64,000 bases of DNA, from contig WBUK01000001.1 of NCBI GenBank assembly GCA_008933765.1, positions 248,001 through 312,000 of the forward strand, read 5' to 3'. This DNA comes from Ignavibacteriaceae bacterium. Its GTDB lineage: Bacteria; Bacteroidota; Ignavibacteria; Ignavibacteriales; Ignavibacteriaceae. Position 1 is the first letter of the stretch. Each line of letters starts with the position of its first letter. The translations under genes and the position numbers were made by a program. Of the stretch, positions 52,827-61,159 are shown one piece after another. The notes below the pieces were generated by a model. It saw nothing but the letters and a program-made list of their open reading frames with translations. It was not told where the DNA came from and did no database searches.

Positions 52827-53666
52827 TTAAAAACTTTTTATAAAATTGAGTGAGATATTTTGATATGCGGTTTCAGACGCATTATAATCGAACCAAAAGT
52901 TCCATGAAGTTTCAACACCTTTGTTGTAACGCGCCGTCAACCGAACGGCATTGATTGCACTTGCTAAGCGATTCAGAATCATACCGCCAATCACGAACCT
53001 TAGGTTGTTGTTCCAGTTTTCAGAAGAGCTCCACATCTCCCGGTAGCTTTTTCTGCTGTTGTTAGTCCCCCAATCCCAGAAGTGCGTGTTTGTGTTATAC
53101 ATTTTGCTAAACTGCCCTTGTTTAGCCATATCATCATTAAAATCGTTAATATTAAGGTAGTTACCGATGTTTGCGTAATAGTCTGCGTCTTTGCCTGCCA
53201 TATCTTTCACGCCTCCGTAAGATTCAGCATAGGAAAAATAATTATCTTTCTGACGCATTGAATAATACTTCATACCGCCAAAAGTAAGCCACAAAGCCCC
53301 TTCAGCTATGGTGAAATATTTGCCGCTTTCGTAACCCTCTGCATAAAGTTCACCCATACCGGGAAGCAACATCGAATATAAAATTGCAAGCCCTGCGTTC
53401 TTTTTGGTTGCCATCGGGATAAGCGATTCACTTATTTTTTGCTCTTTATTACCCGTCTGATCCATCAGATTCAGATACTTAAATTGAAAACTTTGATCAA
53501 CTGAAATGCCCTGACTTATAGAAAAACCGTGCTCAACAGCAGTACCGTGCACAACTACAAGACCCGGCTCAACTGAAAGATTTGTTTTTAATTCAGCAAA
53601 TTTATAAGATGACTGCGAAAATACCGTCGCAAAAAAAAGAGTTAAGATAAGGGCGAATTTTTTCAT
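52827..53666 (-). CDS. Exported or membrane protein of unknown function
   Basis: A 279-residue protein with signal peptide (MKKFALILTLFFATVFSQ), an N-terminal beta-prone part and a central hydrophobic region AGLAILYSMLLPGMGELYAEGY, then YFTIAEGALWLTFGGMKYYS, which resembles the membrane part of small Bacteroidota proteins of unknown role (DUF5683-like). The C-terminus ends in Phe. AAAGGTG precedes the ATG. It starts 8 bp after mtaB and is probably cotranscribed with it. Confidence 0.65.
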   Translation of the reverse strand: MKKFALILTLFFATVFSQSSYKFAELKTNLSVEPGLVVVHGTAVEHGFSISQGISVDQSFQFKYLNLMDQTGNKEQKISESLIPMATKKNAGLAILYSMLLPGMGELYAEGYESGKYFTIAEGALWLTFGGMKYYSMRQKDNYFSYAESYGGVKDMAGKDADYYANIGNYLNINDFNDDMAKQGQFSKMYNTNTHFWDWGTNNSRKSYREMWSSSENWNNNLRFVIGGMILNRLASAINAVRLTARYNKGVETSWNFWFDYNASETAYQNISLNFIKSF

Positions 53667-53673
53667 AACACCT

Positions 53674-54990
53674 TTAAGCGGTTACTAATTCTTTTTCAAC
53701 CACCTCACCTAAGCATTGCTCGCCGTCGTGGCTAAGTATCTTAAATTTGGTGAATTTATTCGTTAATGTGGAGTCGTGCGGGTGGCTAATCTTGATATAC
53801 TCCGAAGAAAAACCTTTCATCGAGCCGCCGTGATTTGTCTGCTCAAACAGCACATCCACTTCTTTACCAATCATTTTCGAGAAAAACTCGTTTTTCTTCT
53901 TTTGGCTTACTATCCGTAACACATTTGTGCGGCGTTTCCGCTCGGTAACATCAACAATTCCGGGCATATTAATCGCTTTTGTTCGCGGGCGCTCAGAATA
54001 TGTAAAGACATGGAAATAAGAAACCGGCAAGCCAAGCAGGAAATGGTGCGTTTCAGTGAACTCTTTTTCTCCCTCGCCCGGAAAACCCGTTATTACATCT
54101 ACACCAATCCCAAGATTTGGAATCATTTTCGTCGCACGATGTATCAGTTTTTCATAATAAGCCGTGTTGTATCTTCTCTGCATGAGGCGCAGAATTGTCG
54201 GGCTGCCACTCTGCAGCGGAATATGGAAGTGTTTCGCCATTTTCTCCGAGCCGGCGGTTAACTCAAGTATCGGGTCAGTCAACAGGTTCGGCTCGATCGA
54301 AGAGATACGAAGCCTGAAATTTCCCGGCACATCAGTCAGCTTTAGAAGAAGTTTGTAGAACGAACTATCCACTTTTTTACCATAATCACCAACATTCACA
54401 CCGGTCAGGATTATCTCTTTGTATCCCGAATCTAAAAGTTCGGAAAGTTTATCAACCGCTTTTTCGGGGTCCATGCTTCTGCTACCCCCTCTTGCAAGTG
54501 GAATGGTGCAGAAAGTGCACTTATAGTCACACCCATCCTGAATTTTGAAATAAGCCCTCGTTCTGTTATCTCCTTCACCGGATGAAGCAAACCCAAACTC
54601 GGTGCTTAAGTCTTCAGTAGGTGAAACGAAAATACAGGCGAGGTCTTTCTTCTCAAACTGATCGATAAAAGCGAAAACATCAAATTTTTCCCTGCTACCA
54701 AGCACAATATCCACCCCTTCAATATTTGCAATTTCATCAGGGCGCAGTTGTGCATAACAACCCGTTACTAAAACATAAGCTTCGGGGTTTGTGCGCAACG
54801 CTCTTCTGACCACCTGACGGCAATCCCGCTCGGCGTTTTCAGTTACCGTGCATGTATTAATAACATAAACATCGGCTTGCTTGTTGAAATCAACAATTTC
54901 AAAGCCATTGTTAATAAACTGTCTGCCGATTGAAGAGGTTTCGGAAAAATTTAATTTGCAACCAAGTGTGTGTAAAGCGACTTTTTTCAT
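53674..54990 (-). CDS. mtaB: tRNA threonylcarbamoyladenosine methylthiotransferase (MtaB)
   Basis: Radical-SAM enzyme that adds a methylthio group to t6A37 of tRNA. Three domains: UPF0004 with a 4Fe-4S cluster at Cys11, Cys47 and Cys78; radical-SAM core with CDYKCTFCTIP (Cys154, Cys158, Cys161) and ARGGSRS; and a C-terminal TRAM domain (KEVDVLFEQTNHGGSMKGFS). The GCKLNFSET start and ARGGSRS favour MtaB over MiaB or RimO. 438 residues, full length. It follows rpsA after a terminator. Confidence 0.9.
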   Translation of the reverse strand: MKKVALHTLGCKLNFSETSSIGRQFINNGFEIVDFNKQADVYVINTCTVTENAERDCRQVVRRALRTNPEAYVLVTGCYAQLRPDEIANIEGVDIVLGSREKFDVFAFIDQFEKKDLACIFVSPTEDLSTEFGFASSGEGDNRTRAYFKIQDGCDYKCTFCTIPLARGGSRSMDPEKAVDKLSELLDSGYKEIILTGVNVGDYGKKVDSSFYKLLLKLTDVPGNFRLRISSIEPNLLTDPILELTAGSEKMAKHFHIPLQSGSPTILRLMQRRYNTAYYEKLIHRATKMIPNLGIGVDVITGFPGEGEKEFTETHHFLLGLPVSYFHVFTYSERPRTKAINMPGIVDVTERKRRTNVLRIVSQKKKNEFFSKMIGKEVDVLFEQTNHGGSMKGFSSEYIKISHPHDSTLTNKFTKFKILSHDGEQCLGEVVEKELVTA

Positions 54991-55002
54991 TCAGACCCGG
55001 AT

Positions 55003-55033
55003 AAAAAAGAGGCTGCAGCAGGTGCAGCCTCTT
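55003..55033 (-). terminator. Terminator after rpsA
   Basis: Perfect 11-bp stem AAGAGGCTGCA / TGCAGCCTCTT with a 5-base loop; on the minus strand it runs into TTTTTTA. Confidence 0.92.
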
Positions 55034-55046
55034 AATTAAGAACTAA

Positions 55047-56870
55047 TCAGCCGGCAGACTCTCCACCTTTTTTCGGTTTACCCGCTGCGGGTGAAACCTC
55101 AAAAGTCGGGAAATCTAAGTTTTCAACCTTAGTAGTCTCGGCGTTTTGGAAATCCTGCACGGTAACTTTCTCAAGTTTATGAGTGCTGATGTACTCGTTA
55201 ATATCGTCTTCGCTCTTGTCTTTAAGAAAGGCAACAGCACTCAGAACGATTTTCTTGTTCTCTTTATCAAAATCGATAACCTTGAGATCAAGTTCCTGAT
55301 CGATTGCAAAGTGGTTTCCCGGGTTTTTCAACTTGCCCGGTGTAAGCTGCGAGGTAGGCACAAATGCATCAACACCTTCGACTAACTCAACAATTATACC
55401 TTTTTCAATCAGTCTGGAAACTTTACCCTTGGTATCGGTTCCGTTACCATATAAGCTTTCGAAAGTATCCCATGGATTATCGGTGATCTGCTTGTGACCG
55501 AGCGAGATTTTTCTCTGTTCGGTATCAACCGAAAGAACAATCACATCAATCTTTTCACCTTTTTTAACAACTTCCCCGGGATGGCGGATTTTCTTCGTCC
55601 ACGAAAGATCGCTGATGTGTATCAAACCGTCAATCCCCGGCTCCATTTCAACGAAAACGCCGAAATTGGTAAGGTTTCTGACGATACCGGAGTGTTTGCT
55701 GCCGATCGGATATTTTTCCATCAGTTCATGCCATGGGTCGGGTTCTAATTGCTTCATACCGAGTGAAATTTTCTTCTCATCGGAATCGAGGCTTAAGATA
55801 ACAGCTTCAACCACCTGCCCCATCGAAACCATCTGCGATGGATGTTTGATGTGCTGAGTCCAGCTCATTTCACTATTGTGAATAAGCCCTTCGATACCTT
55901 TTTCGATCTCGATGAAAGCGCCATACTCGGTAAGTGAAACCACACGACCGCTTACTTTTTTGCCGATTTCGTATTTCTGCTCGATGTTTTCCCAAGGATG
56001 AGGCAGAAGTTTCTTCAGGCTGAGTGAAATTCTTCTCTTCTCTTCGTCGAAATCTGTTACAACAACTTTGATTTTTTCATCAAGTTTCACCACTTCATTC
56101 GGGTGATTAATTCTGCCCCAGCTGAGGTCAGTGATGTGAATAAGACCGTCAACACCACCCAGATCAACAAACACACCGAAATCAGTTACAGCTTTAACAA
56201 TACCTTCAAGGATCTGTCCCTTTTCAAGGCTGTGTAAAATTGCGAATCTCTGATCTGCAAGCTCTTCTTCAACAAGAACTTTGTGCGATACAACTACATT
56301 CTCGGTAGGTATATTTACTTTCACCACCTTGAAATCCATCTCTTGACCCACAAAGGCGTCAAAATCTCTGATAGGACGGACATCAATCTGCGAGCCGGGC
56401 AGGAAGGCATCCATACCCATAAGGTCAACCACCATACCGCCTTTAATTCTGCGGGTTATGGTGCCCTTAATAACTTCACCACTGTCGTGGGCTGCTATCA
56501 CTTTTTCCCATACTCTTAGGAAGTCGGCTCTCTTTTTACTCAGAACAAGGTTACCTTCCTGATCTTCAACACTCTCTAACACCACTTCAACTTCGGTGCC
56601 GAGTGTGAGGTCAGTCATTCCTTCAAATTCAGAAATGGGTATCTGCCCCTCTGATTTGAACCCTACATCAACGATAACATAGTCAGGCTGGATACGAACA
56701 ATTTTACCCTTAACCATCTCTTTCTCTTTGACATTCCTGAATGAATCGCCAAAGAGTGATGCAAGTTTTGTGAATTCTTCCTGTGAATATTCTTCGTCAT
56801 AGAAATATTTCTGTGACTTTTTGTATAAGACCTCGAAATCTGTATTCTCAGTCTTCATTTCGTCGGACAT
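55047..56870 (-). CDS. rpsA: 30S ribosomal protein S1
   Basis: A 607-residue protein with six S1 RNA-binding domains, each marked by a G-x-V-x-x-x-x-x-x-G/F pattern: VKGKIVRIQPDYVIVDVGFK, GTITRRIKGGMVVDLMGMDA, GIVKAVTDFGVFVDLGGVDG, GRVVSLTEYGAFIEIEKGIE, GIVRNLTNFGVFVEMEPGID and GKVSRLIEKGIIVELVEGVD. It helps bind and unfold mRNA on the 30S subunit. The ATG at 56870 is set by a strong GGAGG site four bases upstream; the frame extends further but without one. The acidic C-terminus (TFEVSPAAGKPKKGGESAG) is a flexible tail. Downstream of ispH and cmk, a common bacterial neighbourhood. Confidence 0.96.
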   Translation of the reverse strand: MSDEMKTENTDFEVLYKKSQKYFYDEEYSQEEFTKLASLFGDSFRNVKEKEMVKGKIVRIQPDYVIVDVGFKSEGQIPISEFEGMTDLTLGTEVEVVLESVEDQEGNLVLSKKRADFLRVWEKVIAAHDSGEVIKGTITRRIKGGMVVDLMGMDAFLPGSQIDVRPIRDFDAFVGQEMDFKVVKVNIPTENVVVSHKVLVEEELADQRFAILHSLEKGQILEGIVKAVTDFGVFVDLGGVDGLIHITDLSWGRINHPNEVVKLDEKIKVVVTDFDEEKRRISLSLKKLLPHPWENIEQKYEIGKKVSGRVVSLTEYGAFIEIEKGIEGLIHNSEMSWTQHIKHPSQMVSMGQVVEAVILSLDSDEKKISLGMKQLEPDPWHELMEKYPIGSKHSGIVRNLTNFGVFVEMEPGIDGLIHISDLSWTKKIRHPGEVVKKGEKIDVIVLSVDTEQRKISLGHKQITDNPWDTFESLYGNGTDTKGKVSRLIEKGIIVELVEGVDAFVPTSQLTPGKLKNPGNHFAIDQELDLKVIDFDKENKKIVLSAVAFLKDKSEDDINEYISTHKLEKVTVQDFQNAETTKVENLDFPTFEVSPAAGKPKKGGESAG

Positions 56871-57124
56871 AATCCTCCATGTATTGTTTTTGCCGGTCAC
56901 ACAAAACTGCCAAAGTGCTTGCGGCAACGCTTTTTATTAGTGTTACATTAGTTAACTAACTGCAGTTTTTTTAACTTTCTTAAACTTGTTAATCTTGTAA
57001 AGTTTCTAATATTTGTAAAATTTCTATAACTAACAAGACTTTAAAAACTTACAAAATTTTTTTATAAAACTTTGAAACTTACAGAATTTGCAAGCCTTTT
57101 TATAAAACTTTAAAACTTAAAATT

Positions 57125-58123
57125 TTACAAAACTTTCTCTTTTTCCCTTTTCTGTGCAGCTTCGGCAGCGATCTCAGCGGCTATTTCCTCAGGTTCTTCA
57201 GCCTCCGTTAAGCTTTCCGCCTCCGGTTGGTCATCAGTGATGCCAAATTTGAGATCAATCAAGGTTTTAATTTGCCTCATAGCCCATTGAGGTGTTGAAG
57301 TGGCGCCGGTAATACCGATAGTTTCAGCCCCCTCGAACCAACTCCAGTCTATTTCTTCTTTTGTTTCTGCAAAATAGGTTCTCTCGTTCACCTCTTTGCA
57401 GATGTTGTAAAGAACTTTCCCGTTGCTCGATTTTCTGCCGGCAGTAAAAATTATAATATCGTTTTCAGCCGCAAATTGCCTTAGTTTGCTCTCGCGTCCT
57501 GAAACCTGCCCACAAATAGTATCTTTTGCCTGATATTCGACAGCGGTTTCTTCCATCGAGCCAATGATCAGTGTATCCAATTTCTCTTTAAGCGCAGCCG
57601 CAAGGTCTTTAAACTCCTGTTTATCCATCGTGGTTTGAGCGAAAAGCACAGTCGGCTGCTTAAAATCAACTGCTGCAAGAGCTTCTTCTTTGTTCAGCAC
57701 CACAATTGCAGTTCCTCCGGTAACCCCGTTAATGCCCACCACTTCTGCGTGTGTTTTTTTACCAAATATCACAATTTGGTACCCCTGAGTAACAAATTTT
57801 CTGACCCTTTCCTGAACCCGAGTTACAATCGGACAAGTTGCATCGATAAGCTCTAACCCATATTCAAGTGCTTTTTTATAGGTTTCCGGTGGTTCACCGT
57901 GCGCTCTGATCAGTATTGTGCTCCCTTTTTTCAGATTTGGGAAGTCGTTTACTGTTACTGTATCCAAACCCAACTTTTTAAGCCGGGCTACCTCTTCGGT
58001 ATTATGGATAATATCTCCCAAGCAATAAACTTTCGGGCGTTCTTTCAGCGACTCTTCCGCCACTGCAATAGTCCTGACTACTCCCCAGCAAAAACCGGCA
58101 TTCTTATCTATCGTAACTTTCAT
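57125..58123 (-). CDS. ispH: 4-hydroxy-3-methylbut-2-enyl diphosphate reductase
   Basis: Last enzyme of the MEP isoprenoid route, reducing HMBPP to IPP and DMAPP with a 4Fe-4S cluster. Ligands Cys12 (GFCWGVVR), Cys97 (DATCPIVTRV) and Cys204 (DTICGQVSGR) are all present, along with substrate-binding His41, His75 and His125. The 332-residue protein has about 40 extra C-terminal residues of Glu/Ala repeats (EPEEIAAEIAAEAAQ). The 254-bp gap to rpsA is AT-rich, with a TTTTTATAAAACTTT segment repeated at a 38-bp offset (57059 and 57097), but no gene. Confidence 0.95.
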   Translation of the reverse strand: MKVTIDKNAGFCWGVVRTIAVAEESLKERPKVYCLGDIIHNTEEVARLKKLGLDTVTVNDFPNLKKGSTILIRAHGEPPETYKKALEYGLELIDATCPIVTRVQERVRKFVTQGYQIVIFGKKTHAEVVGINGVTGGTAIVVLNKEEALAAVDFKQPTVLFAQTTMDKQEFKDLAAALKEKLDTLIIGSMEETAVEYQAKDTICGQVSGRESKLRQFAAENDIIIFTAGRKSSNGKVLYNICKEVNERTYFAETKEEIDWSWFEGAETIGITGATSTPQWAMRQIKTLIDLKFGITDDQPEAESLTEAEEPEEIAAEIAAEAAQKREKEKVL

Positions 58124-58170
58124 ATATTCATCTCTTTCGTTGACAGTAACACCCTGATTTCAAAACCGAA

Positions 58171-58851
58171 TTATCCGTCGTTCTGTTCCTTTTCTCTGAC
58201 CAAATTCACAATAAATTCGCACTGTTCATCCAATGTCATCGAAGTGGTGTCGATTTCAATCGAGTCGGGTGTCTTTTTCATCGGTGAAACGCCCCTGCCC
58301 GAGTCGAAATTATCCCGTTTTATGATGCTTTCTCTCACCTCTTCCAAGGTTACCGAAGAACCATCCGCTTCCAAATCTTTAAGGCGTCTTTTAGCCCTTT
58401 CTTCCACACTTGCCGTGAAGAAAAACTTAAACTCGGCATTCGGGAAAACAACCGAGCAAATATCACGCCCTTCCATAACCACACCGCCGTTTTTCCCCAT
58501 TTCCTGCTGCATCCGCACCAATTCGGTTCTTACTTCAGGGAAAGAACTGATTTTGGATACATTATTGTTAATTAATTCCGACCTGATTTCGTGTGTAATA
58601 TCTTCGTCATTAAGGAAAACAGTGTTCCCTTCAGAGCCCGATTTCAACGAAATTTTATTCTCTTTCAACAGCTTTATTACATTTTCACGATTATCAAGGC
58701 TGCCATTTCTAAGAGCAAGAAGTGTAACGGCTCTGTACATCGCCCCTGTATCGATATAAGTATATCCGAGAGCCTTCGCCACCCTTCGGGCAGTGCTGCT
58801 TTTGCCTGAACCCGCGGGCCCATCGATTGCTACAGTAAACATTTTTTTCAT
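58171..58851 (-). CDS. cmk: Cytidylate kinase
   Basis: Phosphorylates CMP and dCMP with ATP. The 226-residue product has P-loop GPAGSGKSS (10-18), YIDTGAMYRAVTL (nucleoside site), VVMEGRDICSVVFPNAEFKF and the lid region RAKRRLKDLEADG. Length is usual for the long form. It lies 47 bp upstream of ispH in the same direction. A conserved cmk-ispH-rpsA run supports the annotation. Confidence 0.95.
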   Translation of the reverse strand: MKKMFTVAIDGPAGSGKSSTARRVAKALGYTYIDTGAMYRAVTLLALRNGSLDNRENVIKLLKENKISLKSGSEGNTVFLNDEDITHEIRSELINNNVSKISSFPEVRTELVRMQQEMGKNGGVVMEGRDICSVVFPNAEFKFFFTASVEERAKRRLKDLEADGSSVTLEEVRESIIKRDNFDSGRGVSPMKKTPDSIEIDTTSMTLDEQCEFIVNLVREKEQNDG

Positions 58852-59213
58852 AGCCCGTAAAAATACGAAATTTTCCTCAACTGACCAATTCTAAAGAGTT
58901 TATGTACGGTGTTGGGGTGGGTCTGTATTGATGATTTTGGGCTTAAATGTGATGTACAACATTCCTGAAAGATCACCTGTTGAGGAAAATTTATTTTTAG
59001 GTTTGGTGGGTAACATCAAAAAAGCGCCAACGATGAGCAACAGTTTAATGTAAATTTATCTTTCGTTAAAACAAAGTGTGGCTAAAACAGCTACCAAATA
59101 TGGTGAAATTAGCTACCAAAATGTGGTGAAATTACACCTCCAATAATGCTGAAAAATACCAATGCAGTACCGGGAAAATCCATAGCTGTAATTAGAAAAT
59201 GCAAAAAAAAGTT
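58852..59213. other. Gene-free region with a 22/23-bp direct repeat
   Basis: No gene is supported in these 362 bases. AGCTACCAAATATGGTGAAA at 59089-59110 is repeated with small changes at 59111-59133. The promoter of the cmk-ispH-rpsA group should lie in the first 100 bases. Confidence 0.6.
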
Positions 59214-60233
59214 CTAAAACGATTCCAAAACGGAATTAATTTCAGAGAAAACCAACTCCGCATTTATTCCGCCTTCACCGTTGAAATTGCAATTTTTAGG
59301 GTCGTTGTTGCATTTCGTTGCACAATAGTGGAGCGTGGGCATTATGAACCGTGCTCTGTTACCAACAGGTCCCCAAAGCGAAGGTTTACACGCAGGTAAC
59401 GGACAAAATAGAGAAAGCGTATTGACCTTCAGCGCACCACAGATGTGCATCGTTCCGGTTGCAGAGGAAACTAACAAATCCAACGCCGCAAAATTTACTA
59501 TCGCTTGTCGCAAACTTTTATTTATGTTAATTTGCTCAACCCACTCAGGAATATTAACCCCCTCAGGTAGTTGGTTATCCGTAACCACAATTTTCATGTT
59601 TTTTGCATCTTTTAGAAGATTCAGTAGCCTGAGGTACTCTTCAGCCGGCATGTTAGAGGCAGAACCTCCATTGGTTATGTGCACCCCCACAACCTTTTCG
59701 CCGTTTGATGAAAGCCTCTTTTTAATCTCTTTTGTTTTTTCTTTCTCTTCATCGGTAAGGTAAATCGCAGTTGAAATATCTTCAACCGTTCCGCCTGCAG
59801 CTTTAACAAAATCGAGGCACCATTCAGCCTCACTTTTATCGATCTTTTCGTGATCACGAACTAACGCTTTTGTGCCGGTGATGATGTGGTAAGGCTTGCG
59901 GCTTGTGCCGTACCGCCGTTTTATCCCCGCAAGAAAAAAGGAGTACGCAAGTGTTTCATTCGGCAAAATCATGAAACCATCGGTGAAATGGTAAGGTCGC
60001 AAGAACTTTGCCAGCGCAAAAATTTTGCCTGTTCCCCGGCTGAAATCATCCCAAACCAGAATGTTATCAACATAAGGATTATTGCAAAATACATCTTTTG
60101 TGTAACTCCGAACGAGAACCGACACTTCACAACCGGGAAAAGAGCGCTTTAACTCCCGCGGAATTGGTGTTGTAAGAATTGTATCACCTAATCGATCGAT
60201 ACGGGCTAATAAAAATTTTCTCCGTTTTGACAT
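59214..60233 (-). CDS. Glycosyltransferase family 9 (heptosyltransferase-like)
   Basis: A 339-residue cytoplasmic GT-B enzyme. N-terminal FLLARIDRLGDTILTTPIPREL is the family hallmark (acceptor side with the conserved Asp), and the C-terminal half has VGVHITNGGSASNMPAEEYL and LDLLVSSATGTMHICGALKV, the nucleotide-sugar site. GT9 enzymes add heptose or similar sugars to the lipopolysaccharide core. It diverges from the methyltransferase gene and lies in a group of envelope-glycan genes. Confidence 0.87.
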   Translation of the reverse strand: MSKRRKFLLARIDRLGDTILTTPIPRELKRSFPGCEVSVLVRSYTKDVFCNNPYVDNILVWDDFSRGTGKIFALAKFLRPYHFTDGFMILPNETLAYSFFLAGIKRRYGTSRKPYHIITGTKALVRDHEKIDKSEAEWCLDFVKAAGGTVEDISTAIYLTDEEKEKTKEIKKRLSSNGEKVVGVHITNGGSASNMPAEEYLRLLNLLKDAKNMKIVVTDNQLPEGVNIPEWVEQININKSLRQAIVNFAALDLLVSSATGTMHICGALKVNTLSLFCPLPACKPSLWGPVGNRARFIMPTLHYCATKCNNDPKNCNFNGEGGINAELVFSEINSVLESF

Positions 60234-60329
60234 TCTAATGCAAGGCAGCCGTTATTTTCAAACTCATTTTTAGAAAATTGCGTTATCTTTCTTTTTGAAT
60301 TTGGAAATTTATGAAAAAAATCACTAAAA

Positions 60330-61070
60330 ATGAGAAAAGCCGAATTTAATTACATCGATCACTATAAAAAAGACGCCGAAGAATTTGATTATTTTGGCGA
60401 ACGATCCGGTGCTACTGCTCACGATGAAAGAAGAGTACGCGAATATATTATTCACGAATGCGATGTAAAAAGGGGCAAAGTATTGGATGTGGGCGCCGGA
60501 AGCGCTTGGGTGGCGGAATATTTCACAAAAAAAGGCTTTGAAGTGGTTTCACTCGATATTTCGCTGATAAATTTGCAAAAAGCCCGCGAAAAAGTGCCCG
60601 TCAATTCACACTTTTGCGTCAGTTCCGATGCTTTCGCTTTGCCTTTTTCGAATGGTTCTTTCGATTTAGTGATTGCCAGTGAGGTAATAGAGCACACCCT
60701 CGATCCAGCCGGTTTTGTTGCAGAATTGCTGCGGGTTGTAAAAAAAGGAGGCGAATTATTGATCACCACACCCTACAAAGAGAAACTGCAGTATTCGCTC
60801 TGCATCCATTGTAACAAACCAACGCCGCTGCACGCACACATTCACTCTTTCGATGAAAAAATTTTAACTTCATATTTTTCAAAATTAAAATCAGAGGGGG
60901 TTAAGTTTGATTCTTTGGAGTGGGCAACTTTTGGCAATAAATTGCTGATTTTTCTGCGAACTTATGTTATCCTGCAGATTTATCCCTTCTGGCTTTGGAA
61001 ATTTAAAGACCGCGCAATGAATTTTCTCTTCAATAAACCGGCTCATATTATTGTGAAGTGTAGAAAGTAA
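60330..61070 (+). CDS. Class I SAM-dependent methyltransferase
   Basis: A 246-residue enzyme with the methyltransferase-11 fold: motif I VLDVGAGSAWVAEYF, acidic loop VSLDIS, motif II FDLVIASEVIEHT and post-motif LRVVKKGGELLITTPYKE. The last 50 residues are hydrophobic (LLIFLRTYVILQIYPFWLWK) and may bind membrane. Substrate unknown; neighbours suggest a glycan or lipid. Two short reading frames overlap upstream, but ATG at 60330 begins the fold. Its 3' end is duplicated downstream. Confidence 0.85.
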   Translation: MRKAEFNYIDHYKKDAEEFDYFGERSGATAHDERRVREYIIHECDVKRGKVLDVGAGSAWVAEYFTKKGFEVVSLDISLINLQKAREKVPVNSHFCVSSDAFALPFSNGSFDLVIASEVIEHTLDPAGFVAELLRVVKKGGELLITTPYKEKLQYSLCIHCNKPTPLHAHIHSFDEKILTSYFSKLKSEGVKFDSLEWATFGNKLLIFLRTYVILQIYPFWLWKFKDRAMNFLFNKPAHIIVKCRK

Positions 61071-61140
61071 GGTGAGGCGAAGAAAATAAAGTGAAGTGCA
61101 GAAAGTAAGGTGAGGTAAAGGAAGTAAAGTGAAGTGAAAC
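61053..61140 (+). repeat. 2.3-copy 38-bp tandem array from the methyltransferase 3' end
   Basis: GTGAAGTG recurs at 61053, 61091 and 61129 with exact 38-bp periods. Copy 1 contains the stop codon (61068-61070); copy 2 keeps the AGAAAGTAAGGTGAGG block. Confidence 0.95.
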
Positions 61141-61159
61141 TACAAGTAAAAATACCTTT

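Noticed and set aside
57899..58759. Plus-strand reading frame of 286 codons
   Set aside because: It lies antisense across two conserved genes, ispH and cmk, and its composition is that of a shadow frame.
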